This document shows positions 34,925-45,261 of a stretch of 64,000 nucleotides of DNA, piece after piece. The stretch comes from Acetobacter oryzifermentans. Lineage in GTDB: Bacteria; Pseudomonadota; Alphaproteobacteria; Acetobacterales; Acetobacteraceae. The stretch's first letter is position 1; each line of letters starts with the position of its first letter. Under the pieces are notes generated by a model. It did not search any database, was not told the origin of the DNA, and was given only the letters and a program-made list of their open reading frames with translations. The DNA lies in NCBI RefSeq assembly GCF_001628715.1, contig NZ_CP011120.1:1829501-1893500 (forward strand). The letters are read 5' to 3'. The position numbers were made by a program, and so were the translations under genes.

Positions 34925-36475
34925 TTAGGTGCGCTTACGGTTTAAGCGCCTGCGCAGCCCCGCCAGCAGATCTGCCAAGTCTATAACGCCCAGCATGTGC
35001 AACATACCGGCATAAAATATGCCCCCGGCCCCTACCATAACGGTCAGCCATATTAACCGCATAAGAAAATGCATGGGCAGCGGCAGCAAGGTTTCTATGC
35101 CAACAAGCAGCAGCGCCATAACAGCCGCCCCTAGGCCAACCCGAGCAATGCCACCCAATAGTTCTGGAGCAAGGAACAGTGCATTTTTTTGCCGAAGTAA
35201 AAAAGCCAGCACAGCCACATTTATAACAGCGGCCAAACTACTGGCCAAAGGTGGCCCCATATGAACCAGAGGCTTCATGAACAGTAGATTAAGCACAAAA
35301 TTAAGCAGTAGCACGCCAATACCGATGTAAACCGGTGTGCGCGTATCCCCGCGTGCAAAAAATGCTGGAGAGAGAACTTTCACAAGCACAAAAGCGGGCA
35401 AGCCAATAGCATAAGCCCGCAAGGATTGCGCTGAAAGCAGTGCATCATGCTCGGTGAAAGATCCGTGGCCGAACAGAACAATCATGATCGGCCCTGCCAA
35501 TACCAGCAAGCCAGCTACAGCCGGAAGTGTGAGCAGCAGAACATATTCAATAGACCGGTTTTGCGCTGCGTGCGCTGCATCTGTTTCTCCTGCTGCTAAA
35601 TGGCGCGTGAGCACAGGCAAAAGCGTGGTACCAGCCGCCGCCCCCAAAACCCCCAAAGGCAACTGGTTAATCCGGTCCGCAAAATACATAAGGGAAACAC
35701 TGCCTGCCGGAAGCAGTGTGCCAATAATGGTATCAATAGTAAGGTTAATCTGCCCAACACCACTGCCGATCAGCCCCGGCACCATACGGCGCAGCAACAG
35801 GCGGATACGGGGCGTAAGGGCTGGCCACAAAGGCATTAGGCCAAAATGCGCACGCTCACACGCCCAGAACAGCAGCCCCAGTTGTGCAACGCCCGATGCC
35901 GTTACCCCCCATGCCGCAGCGTAAGCAACATTCGGCAAAAAGGGTGAAGCTAGCAGAATGGCTGCAATACCCACTACGTTGAAAGCCAGATAAGCCGCCG
36001 AGGCCACACCGAACCGGTGCAAACCATTAAGAACACCGGCCAGCAGCGCTGCCGCGCAAATCAACACCAGATAAGGAAAGGTAATACGGCTCAGGCTGAC
36101 GGCTAGAGCGTATCTATCCCCACTTTGTAAAAAGCCGGGAGCGATAACCTTAAGCACCTGCGGCATAAAAATTTCGCCCAGCACGCATAAAAATACCAGC
36201 CAGACCAGCATAACGCCCAAGGCCCTGCGTGCAAAAAGCTGTGCTTCCTCTTTGCCTTCTCGCGTCATTACAGAAGAAAACAAAGGCACAAAGGCTGCGT
36301 TAAATGCACCCTCCCCAAACAAGCGCCGAAACATGTTAGGCAGACGAAATGCCACCTGATAGGCATCCTGCAATGCCCCTGCACCCATAAAAGCTGCCAG
36401 AAGCTGATCCCGAACAAGGCCAAGAACACGGCTGAGCATTGTCCAGCCGCCAACGGTAAGGAAATTTTTAAGCAT
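34925..36475 (-). CDS. murJ: Lipid II flippase MurJ
   Basis: MOP-superfamily inner-membrane flippase moving lipid II to the periplasm for peptidoglycan synthesis. 516 residues and about fourteen helices. The N-terminal signature SRVLGLVRDQLLAAFMGAG is at about 14-32, followed by AFRLPNMFRRLFGEGAFNAAFVP (about 41-63), both diagnostic of MurJ. The C-terminus is basic (RRRLNRKRT). The UdgX gene follows after 28 bases on the same strand and may be co-transcribed. Confidence 0.96.
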   Translation of the reverse strand: MLKNFLTVGGWTMLSRVLGLVRDQLLAAFMGAGALQDAYQVAFRLPNMFRRLFGEGAFNAAFVPLFSSVMTREGKEEAQLFARRALGVMLVWLVFLCVLGEIFMPQVLKVIAPGFLQSGDRYALAVSLSRITFPYLVLICAAALLAGVLNGLHRFGVASAAYLAFNVVGIAAILLASPFLPNVAYAAAWGVTASGVAQLGLLFWACERAHFGLMPLWPALTPRIRLLLRRMVPGLIGSGVGQINLTIDTIIGTLLPAGSVSLMYFADRINQLPLGVLGAAAGTTLLPVLTRHLAAGETDAAHAAQNRSIEYVLLLTLPAVAGLLVLAGPIMIVLFGHGSFTEHDALLSAQSLRAYAIGLPAFVLVKVLSPAFFARGDTRTPVYIGIGVLLLNFVLNLLFMKPLVHMGPPLASSLAAVINVAVLAFLLRQKNALFLAPELLGGIARVGLGAAVMALLLVGIETLLPLPMHFLMRLIWLTVMVGAGGIFYAGMLHMLGVIDLADLLAGLRRRLNRKRT

Positions 36476-36700
36476 GACAGGATCAGTTCTTACTACGCCG
36501 CAGGAAACTGCGCGACACTAACGAAAGTGTCAGAAAAAGATACGGAAATATGATCCTTATGCGGCATATCTGGTTATGGCATAGGCAGCGCCGCCATACC
36601 GCGATATGGTCTGATAACAAAGCTTATGCTCGCCCCCAGCATACAAAATATGCTGAAGATAAAATGTTATTGCGGAACCCCTGGGAGAACACACCAGAAT

Positions 36701-37822
36701 ATGCCCGATTCATTGCCATCACAATTTCTTCCGGATTCACCGCGCTGCTCTTTTATCAAACCAAGCCAGCGCTCTCGTCGGGGGCAGGAAATGGCGCGTA
36801 CAGTTCTGGCGCTGTTTATTGTGGGAGTAGCCGTTTACACTATCCAAGGCTTTTTGCCCGCATTGGCATGGGGAAGTGTTTTTGCCATTGCCACATGGCC
36901 TCTTTATACGCGCGCTTGTAATAAATGGCCTCATGCAGCCTCTGGCACGCTTCTGCCCTTGTTATTTACGGCAGCCATGGCATTGCTATTTGTTATTCCG
37001 CTTACTCTTGTAACGCTGGAAGCTGTGGGAGAAGCCCAGAGCGCACTGGAATGGCTATCTCATGCGCGCGAATATGGTGTGCCTGTGCCCGATGCCATTC
37101 ATCGCCTACCTTTTGGAAGTGCCGCCATAAGCAAATGGTGGGAGGCGCATCTTTCAGACCCGCGTGATCTTTCTGGCATGCTGGGTAATCTGGATAGCAA
37201 GGGTGTGGCTGTTACACGCGCCGTGGGTTCGCAGGTTGCGCATCGCGCCACATTGTTTTGCTTTTCCATCCTAACCTTGTTTTTTCTGTATAAAGATGGG
37301 CTTTCCGTTATCCGCCAGTGCCGCGTGGTTTCATGCCGCGCTTTTGGTAAACGCGGAGAAAGCATCGGGCGCCAGATTGTTGCTTCCATTCACGGCTCTG
37401 TTCAAGGGCTGGTGCTGGTAGGTATTGGGGAAGGCTTGCTGCTTGGCATTATCTATGTATTTGCCCATGCCCCCCACCCTGCTTTATTTGGCGTGATTAC
37501 GGCCGTGGCAGCCATGATTCCTTTTTGCGCCATGATAGCTGTCGGCTTGGTCTCTCTGCTCATTCTGGTGCAGGGTAGCTCTGTTGCCGCCATTACAACT
37601 TTTTGCATTGGCGCAGTGATTATTTTTACCGCTGACCACTTTATCCGCCCTGCCCTTATTGGCGGCAGCACCAAGCTGCCCTTCCTTTGGGTACTATTGG
37701 GTATTCTGGGCGGCGCAGAAACATGGGGGCTGATTGGCCTGTTTGTTGGGCCTGCGGCTATGGCTGCACTCAATCTGCTATGGTGCCGGTGGGCATACGG
37801 AAACAACCCAAAAGCCAGTTAG
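36701..37822 (+). CDS. AI-2E family transporter (UPF0118)
   Basis: Membrane protein of the PerM/AI-2E exporter family; substrates vary and cannot be deduced. 373 residues from the ATG at 36701; an internal ATG at 36791 has AGGAA only one base away and would trim a basic N-terminus usual in the family. About eight helices, with the family's long periplasmic loop region (about 100-175) and the C-terminal LPFLWVLLGILGGAETWGLIGLFVGP motif. It is divergent from murJ. The stop codon is inside a bidirectional terminator. Confidence 0.88.
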   Translation: MPDSLPSQFLPDSPRCSFIKPSQRSRRGQEMARTVLALFIVGVAVYTIQGFLPALAWGSVFAIATWPLYTRACNKWPHAASGTLLPLLFTAAMALLFVIPLTLVTLEAVGEAQSALEWLSHAREYGVPVPDAIHRLPFGSAAISKWWEAHLSDPRDLSGMLGNLDSKGVAVTRAVGSQVAHRATLFCFSILTLFFLYKDGLSVIRQCRVVSCRAFGKRGESIGRQIVASIHGSVQGLVLVGIGEGLLLGIIYVFAHAPHPALFGVITAVAAMIPFCAMIAVGLVSLLILVQGSSVAAITTFCIGAVIIFTADHFIRPALIGGSTKLPFLWVLLGILGGAETWGLIGLFVGPAAMAALNLLWCRWAYGNNPKAS

Positions 37823-37834
37823 GCTTTTGGGTTG
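37804..37834. terminator. Bidirectional terminator overlapping the AI-2E gene stop
   Basis: CAACCCAAAAGCC-AGTTA-GGCTTTTGGGTTG is a perfect 13-bp stem with a 5-nt loop containing the TAG stop (37820-37822). It lies between the AI-2E gene and the oppositely oriented tRNA-Pro, so it could stop transcripts from both. Confidence 0.75.
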
Positions 37835-37864
37835 TTCTGCAACACTGATTTTTCAGAGAAAATA

Positions 37865-37938
37865 TCGGGCAGGCGGGATTCGAACCCACGACCCCCAGTC
37901 CCCCAGACTGATGCGCTACCAGACTGCGCTACTGCCCG
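37865..37938 (-). tRNA. tRNA-Pro (anticodon GGG)
   Basis: Full cloverleaf on the minus strand. Acceptor CGGGCAG/CTGCCCG, D-arm GCGC...GCGC, anticodon stem TCAGT/ACTGG with loop CTGGGGG (anticodon GGG reading CCC/CCU), T-arm GTGGG-TTCGAAT-CCCGC, discriminator A. The CCA end is not encoded. No integrase or repeated 3' end is seen near it. Confidence 0.95.
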
Positions 37939-38002
37939 TTAAGTGTGGAGTGGTGTTTAGCAGGAGGTTTTCTGCAACACAACCCACCCCTGACACAATT
38001 TT

Positions 38003-38768
<766 letters not shown>

Positions 38769-38776
<8 letters not shown>

Positions 38777-39089
38777 GATCATGCTCCGCTTCTGCATCTA
38801 GCGTTTCGTGGTTTACTTCAGCGCGCAGAAGCTGACTCGGACGAAAGACCAAGACCGAGCGCGGCAAAATCGGAACTTCCTCACCCGTTTTCGGATTACG
38901 ACCGCTCCGTTGGCCTTTTTTCCTAACCGAAAAAGTGCCAAACCCGCTGATTTTAACACTTTCGCCGCGTTCAAGAGCGTCCATCACCGTCTCCAGAACA
39001 TCTTCCAGAAGAACGGAGGATTCTTTACGAGACAGGCCAACCTGCTGATAGATCTGCTCTATCAAGGATGCACGTGTGACAGTTTCCAT
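38769..39089 (-). CDS. ihfA: Integration host factor subunit alpha
   Basis: DNA-bending partner of IhfB. 106 residues. [24 protein letters not shown] opening, [31 protein letters not shown]-arm region (about 45-72) and [12 protein letters not shown]. The RPS...LR end marks the alpha subunit. The acidic and histidine-rich tail (EAEHDHD) overlaps the MerR start. No obvious ribosome binding site precedes the ATG. It is in line behind fabH. Confidence 0.93.
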
Positions 39090-39161
39090 AAAAATTAAAG
39101 TAACACGCTTACACGCCGCGTCAATTCATTCACGCAGTTGTGCTTACAATATGTTCTAAAA

Positions 39162-40142
39162 TTATAGCCTTACCAAAGCGGAACCCCATGTCAGACCACC
39201 ACCCAAGGCTTCCATCAAAACCAGGTCACCTTTCTGGATACGTCCATCACGCACAGCCTCATCCAATGCCAAAGGCACAGATGCCGCTGAGGTATTGGCA
39301 TGCCGATCAACCGTTATCACCACCCGCTCAGCAGGCAGGTTCAGCTTTTTGGCAACGCCTTCAATAATGCGGATATTCGCCTGATGCGGCACCAGCCAAT
39401 CTACATCTGCGTAAGAAAGGCCTTCAGCTTCCAGCGCTTCATCTACAGAAGAAGAAAGTTTGCCAACGGCATGGCGGAACACGTCACGCCCGCTCATTTT
39501 CAGATGTCCGCTTTTATCTGGCTGTCCCACGGCACCATCCACATACAATAGATCGCCCGCTGTACCATCGGAATGTAAATGCGTGGAAAGAATACCGCGC
39601 TCACCCGGCTCATCCGAGGCAGAAAGCACGACTGCACCAGCACCATCTCCAAACAGCACACAGGTTGTACGGTCTTCCCAATCCATGATGCGGGAATACA
39701 CTTCAGAACCGATAACCAGCGCGTTCCGAATCTGGCCGGAACGGATAAACGCATCTGCGGTGGAAAGTGCAAAAATAAAGCCAGAGCACGCGGCAGTAAT
39801 ATCAAAGCCAAAGCCCTGCTTTATGCCCAATGCGGCCTGAACACGTACAGCCGTTGCAGGAAAAGCCTGATCTGGCGTGGCTGTCGCCACAAAAACTGCA
39901 TCAATATCTTCAGCCGTTAGCCCCGCATAGTCTAAGGCGCGCCGTGCGGCCTCTGCCCCCATGCTGGCTGCCGTATCATTCGGCCCAACAAGATGGCGGC
40001 GGGTGATACCTGTGCGGGTTTTGATCCATTCATCTGATGTTTCAAGACGTTCTGCCAGCTCTGCATTGCTAACAACCCGATCTGGCAGGAAACCGCCAAA
40101 CCCTACCAGAAGCGAACGTTTCGCCATAAACCGTTCTTTCAT
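39162..40142 (-). CDS. fabH: 3-oxoacyl-ACP synthase III (FabH)
   Basis: Condenses acetyl-CoA with malonyl-ACP to start fatty acid synthesis. 326 residues. Catalytic Cys119 in AACSGF, His in VPHQANIR (near 250) and Asn in RHANTSAAS (near 280). The start may instead be the ATG at 40127, giving MAKRSLLVGFGG, the more typical N-terminus; neither has a strong ribosome binding site. It sits between plsX and ihfA on the minus strand. Confidence 0.96.
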   Translation of the reverse strand: MKERFMAKRSLLVGFGGFLPDRVVSNAELAERLETSDEWIKTRTGITRRHLVGPNDTAASMGAEAARRALDYAGLTAEDIDAVFVATATPDQAFPATAVRVQAALGIKQGFGFDITAACSGFIFALSTADAFIRSGQIRNALVIGSEVYSRIMDWEDRTTCVLFGDGAGAVVLSASDEPGERGILSTHLHSDGTAGDLLYVDGAVGQPDKSGHLKMSGRDVFRHAVGKLSSSVDEALEAEGLSYADVDWLVPHQANIRIIEGVAKKLNLPAERVVITVDRHANTSAASVPLALDEAVRDGRIQKGDLVLMEALGGGLTWGSALVRL

Positions 40143-40206
40143 TATCAGCCAACAGCATGCGGTAGCGACCCAACATGCCGCTACTGATCAGACAGTCTTG
40201 TACCAA

Positions 40207-41313
40207 TCAGGAAACGGGAACCGCTGGCTCGCGCTCCTCCGCATTTTGCTGGGGAGAGAGAAGTGCACTCATATGGGAGAGACGATCACGGATACTGTCA
40301 TTAAATCCGTGCGTCACCATATCCATCGCCACATCAACCGCTGCGGCAAAACCTTCTGCATCCGTGCCGCCGTGAGACTTAACAACCACACCGTTCAGGC
40401 CTACAAAAACGGCCCCATTGTAACGGCGCGGATCAAGCCATTCCTTCATGCGTTCCAAACCCGGACGCACAAGCAGATATCCAATTTTGGAAACAATACC
40501 ACGCTTAAATACGCGCCGCAGGAGAGTGGTTGCCATTTTAAGCACCCCTTCCCCGGTTTTAAGCGCGACATTTCCGGTAAACCCATCAGTTACAACCACA
40601 TCGGTTGTGCCTGCGGTAATATCATGCCCTTCCACAAAACCATGGAACTGCGAAGCCAGTGGGCTTTCTCGCAGGGCTTCTGCTGCTACACGCAGCTTTT
40701 CATCACCCTTCAGCTCTTCCGAACCGATATTGAGCAACCCGATAGAGGGCGCAGGCAGCCCCAACACAGCCTTGGCAAAAGCTTCACCCATTACGGCAAA
40801 CTCTACAAGGTTGCGCCAGTCACACGCCACATTCGCACCCAAATCCAGCATGACCACATCACCCTTGATGGTAGGGCTGATGGCCGCCATGGCCGGACGG
40901 GAAATACCCGGAAGGGTTTTAACAACAATCTTGGCCAAAGCCAGCATGGCACCGCTGTTACCAGCAGAAACCACACCACGGGCACGGCCACTTGCCACGG
41001 CATCCATGGCAAGGCGCATGGACGATCGCCGCATCCGCAAAGCAGATGTTGGCTTCATATCCATTGGGATAGACTGATCCGTATGCGAGATAGTGCATAT
41101 GGATGCAGCCTTGGGGTACTTTGCCAGCAAAGGCCGCAACTGGGATTCATCCCCCAGCAGCAGCACCTTGATGCCTCGGTGCCGTTCAGCGGCGGCGGCG
41201 AGCCCGGCGACAACAACTTCCGGAGCCCCATCACCTCCCATTCCATCCACGGCAAGGCTGAACACCTCGTCCTGTTCAGAAAGGGAATTATCTGGAATCT
41301 CGGTCTTGTTCAT
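40207..41313 (-). CDS. plsX: Phosphate acyltransferase PlsX
   Basis: Makes acyl-phosphate from acyl-ACP for phospholipid synthesis. 368 residues from the ATG at 41313 (GAGAAG upstream). Family landmarks: LAVDGMGGDGAPEVVV near 20-35, GVVSAGNSGAMLALA, LDLGANVACDW, VVVTDGFTGNVALKT and YNGAVFVGLNGVVVKSHG. It lies between rpmF and fabH, the common rpmF-plsX-fabH order. Confidence 0.97.
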   Translation of the reverse strand: MNKTEIPDNSLSEQDEVFSLAVDGMGGDGAPEVVVAGLAAAAERHRGIKVLLLGDESQLRPLLAKYPKAASICTISHTDQSIPMDMKPTSALRMRRSSMRLAMDAVASGRARGVVSAGNSGAMLALAKIVVKTLPGISRPAMAAISPTIKGDVVMLDLGANVACDWRNLVEFAVMGEAFAKAVLGLPAPSIGLLNIGSEELKGDEKLRVAAEALRESPLASQFHGFVEGHDITAGTTDVVVTDGFTGNVALKTGEGVLKMATTLLRRVFKRGIVSKIGYLLVRPGLERMKEWLDPRRYNGAVFVGLNGVVVKSHGGTDAEGFAAAVDVAMDMVTHGFNDSIRDRLSHMSALLSPQQNAEEREPAVPVS

Positions 41314-41400
41314 GCCTGCTTCTCTGCCATACCGCAGATGCCTTGCTCCCACAGAACGCGCATCACGCTGCAATGCGCGTTTTACCGCAAACCCACGCTA

Positions 41401-41604
41401 TTAAGCGCGGACAGCAACCTTAAGTGCCTTACCAGAAGCAACCACTTCACGACCATCGTAATGGCCACAATGGCTGCACACATGGTGCGGGCGCTTCAGT
41501 TCGCCACAGTTAGAGCATTCAGCAAAAGCTTCCACGTTCAGAGCTTCATGGCTGCGACGCATGCCACGACGTGAAGGCGAGGTTTTCTTCTTGGGTACAG
41601 CCAT
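41401..41604 (-). CDS. rpmF: 50S ribosomal protein L32 (zinc-ribbon form)
   Basis: 67 residues, starting [19 protein letters not shown]. Two CxxC pairs (CSNCG and CSHCG, about residues 33-48) mark the zinc-binding C+ form. First gene ahead of plsX-fabH. The 165 bases between it and the DUF177 gene hold nothing I can assign. Confidence 0.96.
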   Translation of the reverse strand: MAVPKKKTSPSRRGMRRSHEALNVEAFAECSNCGELKRPHHVCSHCGHYDGREVVASGKALKVAVRA

Positions 41605-41769
41605 GAGCCCGAGCCCCCTCTTGAAAAACGGTTTAAAAACGCCCGGCAGCGTGTTTTTTCACCCCACCGAACAACAACACAGGTTTATCACCAGACTGAG
41701 CCGGGGCCTCTAGCAGACAGCAAGCATTTTCGCAAGCAATCCGGAAAGAAAACCCGTACCGCGCCTAGA

Positions 41770-42324
41770 TCAGGCCTTCCCCGGTTTTAGCCGAGACAGG
41801 GCCGCAAAGGGGTTCTGCTTTTCATCCTGCTCCCCTTCTTCCAGAAGTTTTTCTGCCTCTTCCTCGCTCAGAACAAGGCCTTCTGGCAGATCAATTTCCG
41901 GCGCATGTGGGTATGGGTCCAAATCAAGCGCAAACTGCTCTACCGCAGCTTCACCCAAGTCAATATCCTGCCCTTCATACGGAATTTCATCAATTGCATC
42001 CAAATCAGGCTCTTCGGGTTCTACAAACCGTTCAGAAGGCACAAACCGAATGTTGAATGCTCCTGCCAGAACATCCTCAAAATTTTCAAGACTGACAACG
42101 CAGGTCTGCGTATAATGAACAGCCAGCGCACCTTCTGCCTCCACCACGCTGTGCCTATCGGCCTTAAGCAGATACCGACAGCGAAAAAGTGTAATTTTTG
42201 GCAAACCAAGGCGGCGAGCAATCGCTGCACATTCCTGTTCTGTTGCTTCCACCGTCACTGCAGTTTCCTGCCCTCCGATTCGGCGCAATGCCATTGGGCG
42301 GGAAAATTCTGGTTTTTCAGACAT
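41770..42324 (-). CDS. DUF177 (YceD-like) protein
   Basis: 184 residues from the ATG at 42324, fixed by AGGAGG six bases upstream (the frame runs on to 42471 without support). It matches the YceD/DUF177 family, which precedes rpmF in most proteobacteria and, in plants and bacteria, has been tied to 23S rRNA processing. Landmarks: FRCRYLLKADRHSVVEAEGALAVHYTQTCVVSLE, then an acidic loop, IDLGEAAVEQFALDLDPYPHAP and a C-terminal NPFAALSRLK. Confidence 0.9.
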   Translation of the reverse strand: MSEKPEFSRPMALRRIGGQETAVTVEATEQECAAIARRLGLPKITLFRCRYLLKADRHSVVEAEGALAVHYTQTCVVSLENFEDVLAGAFNIRFVPSERFVEPEEPDLDAIDEIPYEGQDIDLGEAAVEQFALDLDPYPHAPEIDLPEGLVLSEEEAEKLLEEGEQDEKQNPFAALSRLKPGKA

Positions 42325-42499
42325 GGCAGCCTCCTGAGCTGGCAGAGGAAGATCGTTTACAGGGGCGCATACACTTACGGGCACATCCCCATCTGCAACG
42401 CTTTTTCTAATTGGGGCTTTTTGAAGGAAAGCTAAAGGGGGTAAAGTGTAAAAACGAATGGAAAAAACCATTCTGTAATTGACGCTTCGTATCAGTTTG

Positions 42500-42539
42500 A
42501 GGCATCCGACTGTTACATGGCCGCGATGTGCGGATGCCT
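42500..42539. other. Inverted repeat upstream of bamE
   Basis: AGGCATCCG (42500-42508) and CGGATGCCT (42531-42539) form a 9-bp perfect inverted repeat with a 22-nt loop, ending 31 bases before the bamE ATG. No T-run follows. A TATACT box at 42547-42552 could be a -10 element, though I see no good -35. A leader hairpin or operator are both possible. Confidence 0.4.
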
Positions 42540-42570
42540 TAAATGTTATACTTAGGGAAGCCTCAACCGA

Positions 42571-43134
42571 ATGAAGCAGCCACGCCAGAACAAAATATCA
42601 CGCCTGCGGAATACCTGCGGCGCGTTGGCGGCAGTAATAGCGCTTTCTGGCTGCGCCGTGTTTGGGCCAACCCCCACGCCCCGTGGCTCTTTGATTGAGG
42701 CAGATGATTACAACCAGCTTATTCCCGGCGCCAGCACACGGGCCGATGCGTTAGATCTGCTAGGCTCCCCCACCACCAAGGGAGCGTTTGATGACAACAC
42801 ATGGATCTATATTTCCATGAGCACATATCTGATTCCCATGGATTTTCCGGGAATCGGCAAGCAGCAGGTTGTGGTGCTGAAGTTTGATGATGCAGGCAAC
42901 CTTCAGAGCTTACGCACACTGAACAAAAAAGATTCCCGCTCTGTCGCCATGATCAACAGCATCACCCCCACGCCGGGCACAAAAATCAACATCCTACAGC
43001 AGATTCTGGGGAACGTGGGCCGCTACAACCCCATGCAGAATATGATGGGCGCGGGCTCCGCAGGCGGTGGCGCAGGGGGTATGGGCATGAACAATCAGGG
43101 GCCAGGCCACTTTGGTTCTGGCAACTCTCTGTAA
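42571..43134 (+). CDS. bamE: Outer-membrane assembly lipoprotein BamE (SmpA/OmlA)
   Basis: 187 residues. Lipoprotein signal with lipobox LSGC, giving a lipidated Cys28. The SmpA/OmlA domain follows (LIPGASTRADALDLLGSPTTKGAFDDNTWIYIS, about 50-85, and VVLKFDDAGNLQSL). The C-terminal ~40 residues are Gly/Met/Asn-rich and longer than in E. coli BamE. As part of the BAM complex it helps insert outer-membrane proteins. It is convergent with the sensor kinase gene, 12 bases apart. Confidence 0.92.
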   Translation: MKQPRQNKISRLRNTCGALAAVIALSGCAVFGPTPTPRGSLIEADDYNQLIPGASTRADALDLLGSPTTKGAFDDNTWIYISMSTYLIPMDFPGIGKQQVVVLKFDDAGNLQSLRTLNKKDSRSVAMINSITPTPGTKINILQQILGNVGRYNPMQNMMGAGSAGGGAGGMGMNNQGPGHFGSGNSL

Positions 43135-43146
43135 CTGCCAGCAGGT

Positions 43147-44529
43147 CTAGCGCGGCAGGAACAGCCTGACGCGCAGGCCACCCATTGGGGAATCCAGCAA
43201 TTCCATCTCGCCGCCATGTGCGCGCACGATATCGCGTGAGATTGTTAACCCCAGCCCGGTTCCACCCCCACGCCCGCTCTCAAAAGCCCGTAGAACGCCG
43301 TCTCGACGTTCTGGAGGGATACCCGGCCCATCATCATCTACCATCACCACAACGCCATCTGATCGGCTCTGAGCGCTTAAATTGATATGCTTTGCATAGC
43401 GCCGCGCATTATCCACCAAATTGGTTAATGCGCGGCGCATGGCATCTGGGCGCATGTGCACGCGCAACCCCTGTGCCACACGCACAGAAAAAACATGCGC
43501 GCCAGCCCGCCGGGCCGCAGCAGCCACGTCTTCCAAAAAGGGTTCTATTTCGGTTTCTGCAACGTTTTCGGCCCCTTCCCCCCGTGCAAAGGCCAAATAA
43601 CTGGCAATCATGTGCTCCATTTCAGCCACATCACCAATCATGTCTTCCACGTCGGGTTGAATATCCTCTGCACGTACCATGCCGGTACGGGGCATCATGT
43701 CCAAAGAAAGCCGCAAACGGGTGAGTGGTGTGCGCAAATCATGCGATACACCCGCCAGAACCCCCGTGCGTTGCGATACAAAACGGTAAATCCGATCTTG
43801 CATGCGGTTAAAGGCCACAGCAGCTTTACGCACTTCCTGCGCCCCTGCCGGACGAATAGGGCCAATATCACGCCCAAGCCCAAACTGTTCGGCCGCATGA
43901 GCCAACCGCCGGATAGCCCGCACTTGGTTACGCATGAACAGGCTGGCAATCACAAACAGCAGCAAGGAACTACCAACAGCCCATGCCACAAACAGCCAGA
44001 TCTGCCCCATATCCAACCGTTTACGCGGTGCTTCTACATCCAGCACACCATCTGGCAACTGAATGGAAATTTTGACTGTATGGGGGTCTGCCCGCCAGTT
44101 TACAAAAAACGGATAGCTAATGGAGGCACGTAAGGCGCGAGCCAGATCTTCATCCATAGGCCCCAGCACATGGGTAGAGCCAAAACGCCTAAGCCGCGCA
44201 TTGGAATGCCACGATTCCACCAACTGCAAATGTTGCTGGGCTTGCTCTACAAACCACTGCCGGTCTGCCGGTTTTTTCAAATGCTCCAAGGCGTTCAATG
44301 AGAGCACAATTTCCGATGTAACGGAATCTGAAAGACGCCGCGAGGCAACCTGTAGAAAATTACCGTAAAACACTTCCAGCGCGATGCCCTGCGTGATCAG
44401 CAAGGGAATGAACACAATCAGCAAAGATCTCGCCAGAAGCGAACGTGGAAGCACGCGCCGCATGGATTTTTCCACCCTGCGTGATTTCCAGAATGAGGAT
44501 GGAAAAAGCTTTAGCCCGCTGCGCTGCAT
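43147..44529 (-). CDS. EnvZ-type sensor histidine kinase
   Basis: 460 residues: helix 1 at about 33-55, a periplasmic domain of ~120 residues, helix 2 near 180-205, a HAMP segment (RNQVRAIRRLAHAAEQFGLG), H-box GVSHDLRTPLTRLRL with the phospho-accepting His, N-box NLVDNARRYA, and G-boxes DDDGPGIPP and GGGTGLGLTI. Nine bases after the response regulator, so they form a cognate pair. The layout and the conserved helix 2-HAMP-DHp order resemble EnvZ; the signal is not evident. Confidence 0.92.
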   Translation of the reverse strand: MQRSGLKLFPSSFWKSRRVEKSMRRVLPRSLLARSLLIVFIPLLITQGIALEVFYGNFLQVASRRLSDSVTSEIVLSLNALEHLKKPADRQWFVEQAQQHLQLVESWHSNARLRRFGSTHVLGPMDEDLARALRASISYPFFVNWRADPHTVKISIQLPDGVLDVEAPRKRLDMGQIWLFVAWAVGSSLLLFVIASLFMRNQVRAIRRLAHAAEQFGLGRDIGPIRPAGAQEVRKAAVAFNRMQDRIYRFVSQRTGVLAGVSHDLRTPLTRLRLSLDMMPRTGMVRAEDIQPDVEDMIGDVAEMEHMIASYLAFARGEGAENVAETEIEPFLEDVAAAARRAGAHVFSVRVAQGLRVHMRPDAMRRALTNLVDNARRYAKHINLSAQSRSDGVVVMVDDDGPGIPPERRDGVLRAFESGRGGGTGLGLTISRDIVRAHGGEMELLDSPMGGLRVRLFLPR

Positions 44530-44538
44530 GATCTAGTC

Positions 44539-45261
44539 TTACAGCCCGGGTTTGAGCACATACCCACGCCCACGAATGGTATGCAGGTATCGTGGTTCCT
44601 TGGGGTCGGGCTCAATACGTCGCCTAAGACGCGTAACCTGCACATCTACGGCGCGTTCTCCAATTTCCGCCATATCCAGCGCCTTGGCAATTTCCTCCCG
44701 CGAGAACACATCATTGGGCCTGCGCGCCAATACGGAAAGCAGAGCGGCCTCCCCTCCCGTAAGATGGATGGTGCCATTGGGGCCACTAAGAATAAGCCGA
44801 ACCGGATCAAACTCCTTATCCCCTAACCGCACGATGCGCAGATTATCCGTGGCCGGAGCAGGCTGATGCCGGCGCAAATGTGCTTTCAAGCGCAAAAGCA
44901 GCTCACGCGGCTCAAAAGGTTTACCCAGATAATCATCTGCCCCAGCTTCCAGCCCCGTAATGCGGTCTGCTGGCTCTCCTCGTGCTGTAAGAAGCAGAAT
45001 GGGAAGTTCCTGCCCCTCATCACGCAGTGCGCGTGTTAGCTCCAAACCGTTTTCACCCGGCATGGTCACATCCAGCACCATGGCATCGGGCTGAATACCT
45101 TCCAGCGTTTGCCGTGCTTCTGCCGCACTCGCCGCCACGCTTACCCGAAAACCGTGCTCAAACAGGTAACGCTGCAACAGCCGCCGCAACCGTGGATCAT
45201 CATCCACCACGATAACATGCGGGGCGACATCTTCTTCCACACTCTCGCGCTCATGCTCCAT
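44539..45261 (-). CDS. OmpR-type response regulator
   Basis: 240 residues from the ATG at 45261, with AGGAGGG upstream. The receiver domain has the acidic pocket VVDDDP, phospho-Asp in MVLDVTMPG, Thr in LLLTARG and Lys in YLGKPFEP. A winged-helix OmpR/PhoB effector domain follows, with RLRRRIEPDPKEPRYLHTIRGRGYVL. Its start overlaps the 3' end of the MarR gene. MarR next to an OmpR-type regulator recalls the petP-petR pair of Rhodobacter. Confidence 0.93.
   Translation of the reverse strand: MEHERESVEEDVAPHVIVVDDDPRLRRLLQRYLFEHGFRVSVAASAAEARQTLEGIQPDAMVLDVTMPGENGLELTRALRDEGQELPILLLTARGEPADRITGLEAGADDYLGKPFEPRELLLRLKAHLRRHQPAPATDNLRIVRLGDKEFDPVRLILSGPNGTIHLTGGEAALLSVLARRPNDVFSREEIAKALDMAEIGERAVDVQVTRLRRRIEPDPKEPRYLHTIRGRGYVLKPGL

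Noticed and set aside
37804..37938. tRNA-Pro as an integration site of a mobile element
   Set aside because: No integrase, no repeat of the tRNA 3' end, and the genes on both sides are core genes in normal composition.
39961..41574. A 537-codon open frame antisense to fabH, plsX and rpmF
   Set aside because: It crosses three well-supported genes on the opposite strand, has no domain and shows a His/Thr/Gln-rich composition typical of antisense frames.
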